Shown in pieces: positions 36,393 through 44,340 of a stretch of DNA of 64,000 bases. Numbering within the stretch: position 1 is the stretch's first letter; each line of letters opens with the position of its first letter. Source of the stretch: Jeotgalibacillus soli (GTDB taxonomy: Bacteria > Bacillota > Bacilli > Bacillales > Jeotgalibacillaceae); the NCBI RefSeq assembly GCF_000829435.1, contig NZ_JXRP01000009.1, positions 124,001 through 188,000 on the forward strand, written 5' to 3'. The notes beneath the pieces are model-generated. The model did no database searches, was not told the origin of the DNA, and saw nothing but the letters and a program-made list of their open reading frames with translations. The position numbers and the translations under genes were made by a program.

Positions 36393-37019
36393 ATGTACGA
36401 AATCGTAAGAACATCCCGTCAGCAAAAGGAATTTGAAGAGACGTGGGAATATTTCTGCAACAAATATAACTGGTACAATGATCCGTACGCTAAAAATGGG
36501 ATTCGGTATAATCTGCTGTTACCTGGAACAGAAACAAAAAGACGAAAAAAAATAATTGGAACCATTGAATTTATCCCCTATAATCCAACGAATCCTCACA
36601 GCACAGTTGAAGGACCAAATCGGTTTGGATTTTCTACTTATGAAGAGATCAGGCTCCATCAGCATCGTACATGGGAGATTGATAAACTCTGTCTTCATAA
36701 AGAATATCATCGCCGTGGCTTCTTCCACATTTTCATGCACGTGTTTCATAATCATGCGAAAACCAACTCTCCCAAATACTATTTGGCTTTAGTGGAAAAG
36801 AAGTTTTTTAGAATGCTTAAGATTTCTTTTGGTCTAGGTGTGGAACAAAAAGGTGAAGAGCTTACTGGTCCGGGTACGACGCTCGTCCCAGTCGTTTTTG
36901 ATATAGAGAAAATGATGCAGGATGAGGAAACAGTAAGGAAATTATTAGAAATGAGCAATCATCTACAAAAAAAGAGCAGCAATAAAGGTTTTTTAAAAAA
37001 GATATTCAGCATGGTCTGA
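36393..37019 (+). CDS. GNAT-like acyltransferase next to the peptide gene
   Basis: A 208-residue protein. Residues about 45-150 show the GNAT layout: KIIGTIEFIPYN (strand 4 region), WEIDKLCLHKEYHRRGFFHIFMHVF with the acyl-CoA-binding R-x-x-G-x-F-type loop, and YYLALVEKKFFRMLKISFGLG. The start (YEIVRTSRQQKEFEETWEYF) and the basic end are less conserved. It may acylate an amino group; a target could be a cell-wall or sugar substrate of the adjoining eps cluster, or lysines of the peptide encoded upstream, as in albusnodin. That link is conjecture. ATG 36393 lies 8 bases after AGGGTGG. Confidence 0.7.
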   Translation: MYEIVRTSRQQKEFEETWEYFCNKYNWYNDPYAKNGIRYNLLLPGTETKRRKKIIGTIEFIPYNPTNPHSTVEGPNRFGFSTYEEIRLHQHRTWEIDKLCLHKEYHRRGFFHIFMHVFHNHAKTNSPKYYLALVEKKFFRMLKISFGLGVEQKGEELTGPGTTLVPVVFDIEKMMQDEETVRKLLEMSNHLQKKSSNKGFLKKIFSMV

Positions 37020-37044
37020 GTCTGTAAATAATCTTGCATGTTTC

Positions 37045-37060
37045 GTTCGTTATAAAATAT
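37045..37060. promoter_or_regulatory. SinR-box-like half site upstream of the eps core
   Basis: GTTCGTTATAAAATAT, a left half related to the 37.27-kb palindrome, 26 bases after the GNAT stop codon. Confidence 0.35.
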
Positions 37061-37165
37061 GAAAATTCTTTCCAGTAGAAATTTTAATCTAGGGTGCTAA
37101 TACTGTGTTTGCTAAATGAATAGATAAAAGGCAGTTACTTTTTATCACGAAAATCTAAAACTCTA

Positions 37166-37194
37166 TTGACATGTTCTTTATAAAGAACTAATAT
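37166..37194 (+). promoter_or_regulatory. Main eps promoter
   Basis: TTGACA (37166-37171), a 17-base spacer and TAATAT (37189-37194); an alternative -10 TATAAT overlaps at 37192-37197. It lies 150 bases before the first eps gene. The spacer is almost entirely a perfect palindrome. Confidence 0.7.
37173..37188. promoter_or_regulatory. Perfect SinR-type operator inside the eps promoter
   Basis: GTTCTTTATAAAGAAC is a perfect 16-bp palindrome of two GTTCTYT half-sites, the SinR recognition sequence. It fills the -35/-10 spacer exactly, so bound repressor would exclude RNA polymerase. A further half-site (AAAGAAC, 37198-37204) follows the -10. Confidence 0.75.
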
Positions 37195-37269
37195 AATAAA
37201 GAACCTAATACTCTAAATTTTATAAGCTGGCGCAAGAGTTAGCTTAACTAGGGTAATAGGGATCATTTT

Positions 37270-37285
37270 GTTCGTTATATAGAAC
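37270..37285. promoter_or_regulatory. SinR-box-like palindrome in the eps leader
   Basis: GTTCGTTATATAGAAC, conserving GTTC-N8-GAAC, 59 bases before the start codon of the first eps gene. Confidence 0.5.
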
Positions 37286-37343
37286 GTTATTTTTACTCTA
37301 GTGAACTTTCATTTATAAAATTTATTAAGTAAAGGTGGTTTCT

Positions 37344-38078
37344 ATGACTAGAATCAACCCCGTAAACTATATTGAAAACACGAAGGGGAAAGATATTAAT
37401 TTAAAAGAGTATTACGAAGTCATCAAGAAACGTATTTTGCTTATTGTTGCCCTTATTATAATTGCAACAACAGCAGGTTACTTTTATAACAGTCAGAATG
37501 AAGTACTGCTGTATCAGACCTCCACTAGAATAATTATTGGTCCTGAAGCGCCGGACATGCAGACGCTGATGGTTATGATAAAAGATCCGATTATTATGGA
37601 GAAAGTGCGAGATGAGCTGCAGCTGGACAGATCAGCCAGCGGGATTGCCGGATCAATTGCTGCTAATAGAATTGATGAATCACGTATCGTTGAAATTTTA
37701 GTCACTGATACAGATCCATACCTTGCTGCGGATATTGCAAATGCGACAGCCAGAATCTATAAAAGTGAGATTGTCAATTTGTTGGCGTTTGAGGATGTTC
37801 AATTGTTATCCCCGGCAGCAGCAAATCCCTCTCCAATTAATGAGACGGGAAATCGATTCGTCATTTTTGCGTTTGTTTTCGGGCTGCTTCTGGGACTAGG
37901 ACTTGCCTTCCTGCTGGATTCCTTAGATGGAACGATTAAAAGGGAACGTGAGGTTGAAGAAATTTTAGGCGTACCGGTAATTGGTGTTATTTCAAACATG
38001 AATAAGAAGAAGTTTATAAAACAAAGAAATAAACAACCCGATTTAAAACTGCGAGGTGAGACGGTTGATCTTAAATAA
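37344..38078 (+). CDS. epsA: EpsA-like polysaccharide chain-length regulator (Wzz-type, kinase activator)
   Basis: A 244-residue membrane protein with the Wzz topology: cytoplasmic start, helix 1 at about residues 30-49 (RILLIVALIIIATTAGYFY), an extracellular domain with YQTSTRIIIGP and repeated VEILVTDTDPYLAADIANA, then helix 2 at about 170-190 and a cytoplasmic tail that should activate the kinase partner. The proline-rich motif before helix 2 (AAANPSPINETG) is typical. ATG 37344 follows AAAGGTGG; GTG 37335 is inside the ribosome site. It overlaps the next gene by 14 bases. Confidence 0.9.
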   Translation: MTRINPVNYIENTKGKDINLKEYYEVIKKRILLIVALIIIATTAGYFYNSQNEVLLYQTSTRIIIGPEAPDMQTLMVMIKDPIIMEKVRDELQLDRSASGIAGSIAANRIDESRIVEILVTDTDPYLAADIANATARIYKSEIVNLLAFEDVQLLSPAAANPSPINETGNRFVIFAFVFGLLLGLGLAFLLDSLDGTIKREREVEEILGVPVIGVISNMNKKKFIKQRNKQPDLKLRGETVDLK

Positions 38079-38724
38079 GAGGAATCGAACAACAATACAA
38101 AAAAGCAATCTCGTTACGTATTTGAATCCGGATTCTATGATCTCTGATCAATTTCGAACGATCAAGATCAATATTCAATTTTTAACAAAAGAGAAAAAGA
38201 ATCGGGTATTCCTGATTACTTCTCCAGGAAAAGGAGAAGGGAAATCAACGACAACCGCAAATTTAGCTGTTTCAATGGCACAGCAAAAGCAAAAAGTACT
38301 GTTGATTGATGCTAATTTAAGAAATCCAATCATTCATTCTATCTTTAAAGTACCAAATGAGATTGGATTAACAAATGTATTGACGGGCAAAACATCGTTT
38401 GCAGAAACGGTTTGCCGCACAGAAATAGGGAAACTGGAGATTTTGACGAGTGGCTCTATATCATTTAACCCTGCAGAACTGCTGGGAAATGAATTGATGA
38501 GCGATTTGCTGCAGCGAGTAGTGAATTCGTACGATATTGTGCTAATTGATTCTCCATCTGTATTGCATTACACAGAAACGAGAGTGCTAGCTAACCAATG
38601 TGATGGTGTTGTTCTCGTCTTGCATCGGGAAAGAACGGAGCTTGAACATACCGCAGAATCAAGAAGAGTGCTTGATCTGGCACATGCCAAACTGGTGGGC
38701 GCCATTATTAATGAAAGTAAATAG
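38065..38724 (+). CDS. epsB: EpsB-like bacterial tyrosine kinase-type ATPase
   Basis: A 219-residue cytoplasmic ATPase of the CapB/BY-kinase family. Walker A SPGKGEGKSTTTANLA (about 52-67), Walker A' VLLIDANLRNP and Walker B IVLIDSPS are present. With the EpsA partner it controls polymer length. The protein ends at GAIINESK, right after the last strand, and shows no tyrosine cluster of the kind BY-kinases autophosphorylate. The start is taken as TTG 38065, 5 bases after GAGGTGAG, giving a short overlap with epsA; GTG 38056 lies within that ribosome site. Confidence 0.88.
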   Translation: MILNKRNRTTIQKSNLVTYLNPDSMISDQFRTIKINIQFLTKEKKNRVFLITSPGKGEGKSTTTANLAVSMAQQKQKVLLIDANLRNPIIHSIFKVPNEIGLTNVLTGKTSFAETVCRTEIGKLEILTSGSISFNPAELLGNELMSDLLQRVVNSYDIVLIDSPSVLHYTETRVLANQCDGVVLVLHRERTELEHTAESRRVLDLAHAKLVGAIINESK

Positions 38725-38743
38725 TGTAATTTTCGGCTTGATT

Positions 38744-38759
38744 GTTCGTTTTAAAGAAC
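38744..38759. promoter_or_regulatory. SinR-box-like palindrome after epsB
   Basis: GTTCGTTTTAAAGAAC, GTTC-N8-GAAC with one GTTCTYT-type half on the lower strand. It lies 20 bases after the epsB stop, ahead of the segment with the small protein gene and epsC. Confidence 0.5.
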
Positions 38760-38765
38760 AATTAT

Positions 38766-38781
38766 GTTCGTTATAAGATTA
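38766..38781. promoter_or_regulatory. Second SinR-box-like site after epsB
   Basis: GTTCGTTATAAGATTA, the left half of the same motif, 22 bases (two helical turns) from the preceding site. A further half-site GTTCGTT occurs at 41023-41029 before epsD. Confidence 0.4.
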
Positions 38782-38915
38782 AATGAAATTGGTGAAGCCT
38801 ACTTGCCTTTATCTAAGTAGGCACTCGGTCATGCTGTGGGTTGAAAGATACCTTAGACGCAAGTCGTCGAAAGTGTGGTGTGAGGATGGGTTGGATGCCC
38901 ATTTTATTATTATAG

Positions 38916-38959
38916 AGTTCTTATGTATGTGGTTTCTATAGACCTTATACATAAGAACT
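38916..38959. repeat. Perfect 13-bp inverted repeat before the small eps gene
   Basis: AGTTCTTATGTAT (38916-38928) and ATACATAAGAACT (38947-38959) with an 18-base loop, followed by TTATTATT. It could fold as an RNA hairpin (attenuator) or act as a DNA operator, since each arm holds a GTTCTTA close to the SinR half-site. Confidence 0.6.
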
Positions 38960-38988
38960 TTATTATTAATTAAGGGAGTGGGCAGGGA

Positions 38989-39138
38989 ATGGGGAATTTT
39001 GACCGTCATCCTAAATCAATTAAAAAAGCCATACGTTACATTAAACAAGATGCATCGAAAGAGCAGCTTATTGAGATTAAGAAGTTAGTAAATCAAGCCA
39101 TTCAACGACGAATTCAATCACTGGAATTAGAGAACTGA
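38989..39138 (+). CDS. Small basic helical protein between epsB and epsC
   Basis: Forty-nine residues starting MGNFDRHPKSIKKAIRYIKQ and ending QAIQRRIQSLELEN. It is predicted to be almost entirely helical and basic, without a membrane segment. AGGGAGTGGGCAGGG precedes the ATG. Its size invites comparison with SinI/SlrA-type antagonists of SinR, but it lacks their clear dimerisation signature, so no function is claimed. It ends 26 bases before the epsC start, probably in one transcript. Confidence 0.65.
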   Translation: MGNFDRHPKSIKKAIRYIKQDASKEQLIEIKKLVNQAIQRRIQSLELEN

Positions 39139-39164
39139 ACATTAATCCAGAAAGGAGGATGTAC

Positions 39165-40997
39165 GTGACCTACCGACAGCGGCTTTCCTTATTTATCATT
39201 GTAGATTCAATTATTGTCTTAACGGCGATCTATATTAGCCAATTTCTCGTAAATGCAACCATTCACGTAATTACACTTCCACTGCTTATAAGTTCTATAA
39301 CCATCTTATTATGCCATCATTTCTTTTCAGTTAGACATAAGCTTTATAAAAAAGCATGGGAATATGCAAGCATTGGTGAATTATTAATTATTTTTAAGGT
39401 TGTATCCTTTTCTATTTTCTCTGCAATAGGTGTGCAGCTTCTGGTTTTTCAGGAACTGCATTTCAGGCTGCTCGCAGTGACATGGCTCCTACATATGCTT
39501 TTAATTGGCGGTTCACGATTTGTGTGGAGAATGTACCGTGATTCTATTATTAACAAGAAAGTTTACAAGAAAAGAACATTAATCATTGGGGCAGGTTCAG
39601 CGGGAACAATGGTGGCAAGGCAATTGATAAAGAATAAGGACGGGCACCTACTGCCTATTGGATTTATTGATGATAATGTCAAAAAACATCAGCTGGATAT
39701 ATTCGGCATCCCTGTTATTGGCGGGGTGGAAAAAATAGAGAACATTGTGAAGGAACTGGAGATTGAGCAAATTATTATTACGATCCCATCACTTAGTAAA
39801 AAAGAATTGAATACCATTTTTCAAGAATGTGCTAAAACAAAAGCCAAAACACAAATTCTTCCTATGCTGGAAGATCTAGTAACAGGGAAGATTTCAGTAA
39901 ACCAGTTTCGTGATGTACAGGTAGAGGATTTGTTAGGCAGAGACCAGGTTGATATCGACATTGAGAGTATTTCTGATTCGATTACAGATAAAGTCGTACT
40001 GGTGACGGGTGCAGGTGGGTCAATCGGTTCTGAAATATCAAGGCAAATCTCTAATTTTAAACCGAAACAATTAATCTTGCTCGGCCGCGGTGAAAACAGT
40101 ATTTATACGATAGAAATGGAACTAAAAGATCGTTTTAAAAATACGGACATTGAATTTATAACAGAAATAGCCGATCTTCAGGATGCAAAAAGAATTATGT
40201 CAGTCATGAGCCAGTATAATCCCGATGTTGTTTACCATGCTGCAGCTCATAAGCATGTCCCATTAATGGAACGCAATCCGGAAGAAGCTGTGAAAAATAA
40301 TCTGATTGGAACAATGAATGCTGCAAATGCCGCAAGCTGGTGCGGGGTGGGTACCTTTGTCATGATCTCAACAGATAAAGCAGTCAATCCTACTAGTGTC
40401 ATGGGATCCACGAAGAGACTGGCAGAAATGATTGTACAGAATATGGATAAACACAGTGATACAAGATTTGTAGCGGTCAGGTTCGGCAATGTCTTAGGGA
40501 GCCGCGGCAGCGTCATTCCGCTGTTTAAAAAGCAAATCGAAAAAGGCGGCCCGGTGACTGTTACCCATCCCGATATGGTTCGATACTTTATGACGATTCC
40601 AGAGGCTTCAAGACTTGTTATTCAGGCTGGAGCATTAGCCAATGGCGGTGAAATCTTCGTATTAGATATGGGAGAACCAGTGAAAATCGTTGATCTTGCA
40701 AAAAATTTAATCAAACTGTCCGGATATTCCATTGACGAGATCGGTTTGGAATTTACAGGTATGAGACCGGGAGAGAAGCTATTTGAAGAATTGCTGAAGG
40801 ACGATGAAGTGCATGAGGATCAAGTGTATCCGAAAATTCATATTGGAAAAACAGCCACACTTTATTTAGAAGAAATAGAGGAAATCCTTTCAACCTATTC
40901 TTCATTAGATAGGCAGACACTGAGGACAAGACTCGTAAATCTTGCCAATAATAATGTCAGTCCTCAACCGAAGCCGATTATGTCCATTTCAGGATAA
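39165..40997 (+). CDS. epsC: EpsC-like membrane UDP-sugar 4,6-dehydratase
   Basis: A 610-residue protein of the CapD/PglF type. Four N-terminal helices (about 10-130) anchor it in the membrane. A first Rossmann domain (IIGAGSAGTMVARQLI, about 140) is followed by the catalytic SDR domain (VLVTGAGGSIGSEISRQI, about 285). The active-site stretch STDKAVNPTSVMGSTKRLAE has Met-x3-Lys in place of Tyr-x3-Lys, as usual in membrane dehydratases. It should convert UDP-GlcNAc to the 4-keto-6-deoxy sugar that the aminotransferase and acetyltransferase at 47-49 kb turn into a diacetamido sugar. GTG 39165 has correct spacing to AAAGGAGG; ATG 39159 touches it. Confidence 0.93.
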   Translation: MTYRQRLSLFIIVDSIIVLTAIYISQFLVNATIHVITLPLLISSITILLCHHFFSVRHKLYKKAWEYASIGELLIIFKVVSFSIFSAIGVQLLVFQELHFRLLAVTWLLHMLLIGGSRFVWRMYRDSIINKKVYKKRTLIIGAGSAGTMVARQLIKNKDGHLLPIGFIDDNVKKHQLDIFGIPVIGGVEKIENIVKELEIEQIIITIPSLSKKELNTIFQECAKTKAKTQILPMLEDLVTGKISVNQFRDVQVEDLLGRDQVDIDIESISDSITDKVVLVTGAGGSIGSEISRQISNFKPKQLILLGRGENSIYTIEMELKDRFKNTDIEFITEIADLQDAKRIMSVMSQYNPDVVYHAAAHKHVPLMERNPEEAVKNNLIGTMNAANAASWCGVGTFVMISTDKAVNPTSVMGSTKRLAEMIVQNMDKHSDTRFVAVRFGNVLGSRGSVIPLFKKQIEKGGPVTVTHPDMVRYFMTIPEASRLVIQAGALANGGEIFVLDMGEPVKIVDLAKNLIKLSGYSIDEIGLEFTGMRPGEKLFEELLKDDEVHEDQVYPKIHIGKTATLYLEEIEEILSTYSSLDRQTLRTRLVNLANNNVSPQPKPIMSISG

Positions 40998-41154
40998 TAG
41001 GAAACTGTTTATGAATAGTTAGGTTCGTTACGTCCAGATAACCATTGAATTAACTCTTCAAGCAAAAGGAATCTATTAGATGATCTTTTCTTTGTAGTAG
41101 AAACAGAGTTAACAAGATAGTTCGATACGAAATAAAAGTAAATGGGTGATAGAT

Positions 41155-42306
41155 ATGGCAAACAAAATACTGTTTTGTGCAACCGTGGATTATCATTTTA
41201 ACGCTTTTCATCTTCCATACATGAGATGGTTCAAGGAGCAGGGCTGGGACGTTCATGTGGCTGCAAGCGGTGAAATAAAGCTTCCATATACAGATAAAAA
41301 ATTCAACATTCCTATTCAACGGTCACCGCTTTCTGTAAAAAACATCAATGCCTATAAAGAGCTGAAAGCCATAATTGATCAAAATGAATACAGAATCATC
41401 CATGGGCATACGCCAATGGGAGGAGCACTTGCCAGAATGGCAGCAAGACAAGCGAGAGAAAAAGGAACGAAGGTAATCTATACCGCTCATGGCTTTCATT
41501 TTTGCAAAGGAGCACCTCTTCTTAACTGGCTCATTTATTACCCAATTGAAAAAATCCTTGCACGCCATACAGACTGCATGATTACGATTAATCAAGAGGA
41601 CTACGCGCTGGCAGCCCGGCGTCTTAAAGCAAAGCAGATTGAACATGTTCCCGGTGTCGGAATCGATCCAAACCGATTTAAATTGCTGGACCAACAAACG
41701 AAACAAGAACGTAAAAGGTCATTTGGCTATCAGCCGGATGACTTTTTATTATTTTACGCCGCAGAGTTTAACACAAATAAAAACCAGGAATTTTTGCTTC
41801 AATCGCTAGCCTTAATTAAGGATGATATTCCAAATGCCAAACTTTTGCTTGCAGGAGAAGGGCCTTTGCTGAAGCACTGCAAGGAACAAGCCGTTAACCT
41901 GGGCATTCGCCACATGGTGGATTTCTTGGGCTTCAGAAAAGATCTCGAGAAAATTGTACCAATGTGTGACATCGCGGTCGCTTCAAGCCTCAGGGAAGGA
42001 CTTCCTGTAAACATTATGGAAGCCATGGCCTGTGGATTGCCTATCGTGGCTATTGACAATAGAGGGCATAGAGAGCTTGTCCATAATAACAAAAACGGCT
42101 GGATTATTACGGATCACAATCAAGTAGAATTTTCCAACAAAATCAAGGTGCTGGCTGGGAGTGAAGAGTTGAAACAAAAGCTGGGTATGAATGGCAGGAG
42201 TATGATTTTAAAGAGGTACAGCGTTGATAAAGTTTTAGTGGAGAAAAGCAGGATTTATCGATCATATATGGCGGAAACGGAGGACATCAAGTGGGCAATC
42301 CATTAA
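41155..42306 (+). CDS. epsD: EpsD-like GT4 glycosyltransferase
   Basis: A 383-residue retaining glycosyltransferase of the GT-B fold. The start KILFCATVDYHFNAFHLPYM is characteristic of EpsD. The C-terminal sugar-nucleotide site shows FYAAEFNTNKNQEFLLQSL and SSLREGLPVNIMEAMACGLP with the E-x7-E motif. It transfers a sugar to the lipid-linked repeat unit on the inner face of the membrane. ATG 41155 follows GGGTGAT. The end overlaps the next gene by 16 bases, so translation is coupled. Confidence 0.92.
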   Translation: MANKILFCATVDYHFNAFHLPYMRWFKEQGWDVHVAASGEIKLPYTDKKFNIPIQRSPLSVKNINAYKELKAIIDQNEYRIIHGHTPMGGALARMAARQAREKGTKVIYTAHGFHFCKGAPLLNWLIYYPIEKILARHTDCMITINQEDYALAARRLKAKQIEHVPGVGIDPNRFKLLDQQTKQERKRSFGYQPDDFLLFYAAEFNTNKNQEFLLQSLALIKDDIPNAKLLLAGEGPLLKHCKEQAVNLGIRHMVDFLGFRKDLEKIVPMCDIAVASSLREGLPVNIMEAMACGLPIVAIDNRGHRELVHNNKNGWIITDHNQVEFSNKIKVLAGSEELKQKLGMNGRSMILKRYSVDKVLVEKSRIYRSYMAETEDIKWAIH

Positions 42307-43439
42307 GGGTTTTACACGCTGTAGTTAATATGAATCGTGGTGGAGCGGAAACGCTCATTATGAATTTATATCGAAATGTGGATCGTTCAAAAATTCAATT
42401 TGATTTTTTGACCTGTAAAGAGGGGATTTTTGATAAGGAAATATTGGAGATGGGCGGAAGAATTCATCGCATTCCTTATGTAACAGAAATTGGTCATACG
42501 GCTTATGTTAAGAAGTTAAATCATTTTTTTCAAAAACACTCCACTTATCAAATCATTCATTCTCATATGGATAAAATGAGCGGGCTGGTCCTTCAGGCAG
42601 CAAAAAAAGCAGCCATTCCAGTGCGGATTGCGCATAGTCATAACACTCAAAGTGAGGGAGGATTAGCTCAAAAACTGTATAAGTGGTATGTAGGAAACAA
42701 AATCAATCTCTCCGCAACCCATTTATATGCCTGCTCAGATGCTGCTGCGAAATGGTTATTCAACGAGCGCTCAAAAGAAACATATGTGTTGAAGAATGGG
42801 ATTGAATGTGAAAAATATCAATTTTCATTGGATGTGCGAAGCAGGGTTCGAAATGAGCTGAGGCTTGGTTCTGAGTCGCTTGTGATTGGTCATATTGGAA
42901 GATTTAATCATCAAAAAAACCACCTGTTTTTGTTGGAGGTGTTTATGGATCTGCTTAAAGTTGTGCCTCATGCCATCCTTGTATTGGCGGGAGACGGAAA
43001 ATTGAGAACAAAAATTGAAGAAAAAATAAAAGAATATGAATTGGAAGATCACGTAAAGCTGCTCGGTGTAAGGGAAGACATCCACATGCTCCTGCAAGCG
43101 TTTGATCTGTTTGTATTTCCGTCACTGCACGAAGGTCTCCCTGTGACATTGATCGAGGCTCAAGGCTCAGGTCTGCCATGCATCATTTCCAATTCAATTA
43201 CAAAGGAAGCAGATATGGGAGCAGGGCTTGTTCAATATCTCTCGCTTGATGATAAAAGCGTTTGGATAGAAGCTATTTATAATACCGTGTTAAAAAAATC
43301 ACCTAGAGAGATTGCAGAAAGTGCGTTAGACCAAAACGGATATAATATACGAAAAACAGCAGAGTTTACACAAATCTCATATTTAGCGTTAGGGGGTAGA
43401 TTATTTGAAGATGTTAACGGTCTTCACCCCAACCTATAA
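42291..43439 (+). CDS. epsF: EpsF-like GT4 glycosyltransferase
   Basis: A 382-residue GT-B enzyme: VLHAVVNMNRGGAETLIMNL at the start, HIGRFNHQKNHLFLLEVF in the middle and VFPSLHEGLPVTLIEAQGSG with the E-x7-E motif. It adds a sugar to the growing repeat unit. GTG 42291 lies 7 bases after CGGAGG inside the end of epsD. Its own end overlaps the next gene by 35 bases, an unusually long overlap. Confidence 0.9.
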   Translation: MGNPLRVLHAVVNMNRGGAETLIMNLYRNVDRSKIQFDFLTCKEGIFDKEILEMGGRIHRIPYVTEIGHTAYVKKLNHFFQKHSTYQIIHSHMDKMSGLVLQAAKKAAIPVRIAHSHNTQSEGGLAQKLYKWYVGNKINLSATHLYACSDAAAKWLFNERSKETYVLKNGIECEKYQFSLDVRSRVRNELRLGSESLVIGHIGRFNHQKNHLFLLEVFMDLLKVVPHAILVLAGDGKLRTKIEEKIKEYELEDHVKLLGVREDIHMLLQAFDLFVFPSLHEGLPVTLIEAQGSGLPCIISNSITKEADMGAGLVQYLSLDDKSVWIEAIYNTVLKKSPREIAESALDQNGYNIRKTAEFTQISYLALGGRLFEDVNGLHPNL

Positions 43440-44289
43440 CCGGGCGTACTGCCTTCATATATGTTATGAAAGCATGAAACGGCAAACGAGTAAGGAATTC
43501 ATTTGGCTCATTATTGATGATGGTTCAACAGATGAAACAAAATTACTTGTTGATAAATGGATCAATGAAAAGTTCATCCAAATAGAATATCACTGGCAGG
43601 AAAATCAAGGCATGCATGGTGCACATAACACCGCCTACGAGCTGATTGAAACGGAGTTAAATGTTTGTATTGATTCTGACGACTATATGCCGGACAATGC
43701 AGTTGAAAAAATCCTGACCTTTTGGGAGCGATACGGCAGTAATAAAGTGGCAGGTCTGATTGGCCTTGACGCTTATACAGATCAAAGCATCATAGGAACG
43801 AAATTCCCGCAGCAGATCAAACACTCCACCTTGTTTGATCTATATGAAAAGCATGGTGTAACCGGCGATAAAAAGCTTGTTTACCGAACGGAGCTAACAA
43901 GGCAATATCCATATCCTCTTTTTACAAATGAGCGGTATGTTGGACTCGATTACAAGTATCATATGATCGGCAAGCAATATGAAATGCTGTTAATGAATGA
44001 AGTGCTATGCTGTGTGGAGTATCTGCCAGATGGTTCTTCACGTAATATGCTGAACCAATATCGCAAAAATCCTAAAGGATTCGCTTTTTATCGTAAAGAG
44101 CTGATGAAATTGCCCTTTGCCAGCTCATCATTCAAATTCAGGCAAGCAATTCATTATGTATCAAGCAGTTTATTAAGCAGAAACTGGCGATTTATAAAAG
44201 AAACGCCAAGTAAAGGTTTGACGCTTCTCGCAATGCCTCTTGGGATTACGTTATATTTTTATATTACAGCAAAAACAAGGATCGCTTAG
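43405..44289 (+). CDS. GT2 family glycosyltransferase
   Basis: A 294-residue inverting glycosyltransferase of the GT-A fold, with VFTPTYNRAYCLHICYESM and LIIDDGSTDETK at the nucleotide site and the metal-binding D-x-D in VCIDSDDYM (about residue 92). It fills the place between epsF and epsG but is not closely like B. subtilis EpsE or EpsH. The C-terminal 40 residues include a hydrophobic segment (GLTLLAMPLGITLYFYI) that may associate with the membrane. TTG 43405 is 8 bases after AGGGGG; ATG 43411 is possible. Confidence 0.87.
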   Translation: MKMLTVFTPTYNRAYCLHICYESMKRQTSKEFIWLIIDDGSTDETKLLVDKWINEKFIQIEYHWQENQGMHGAHNTAYELIETELNVCIDSDDYMPDNAVEKILTFWERYGSNKVAGLIGLDAYTDQSIIGTKFPQQIKHSTLFDLYEKHGVTGDKKLVYRTELTRQYPYPLFTNERYVGLDYKYHMIGKQYEMLLMNEVLCCVEYLPDGSSRNMLNQYRKNPKGFAFYRKELMKLPFASSSFKFRQAIHYVSSSLLSRNWRFIKETPSKGLTLLAMPLGITLYFYITAKTRIA

Positions 44290-44340
44290 AATTTCCTTCG
44301 TCTTGGCAGTCCTTGTTTATGCTTTGAAAGGACCCTGCAC

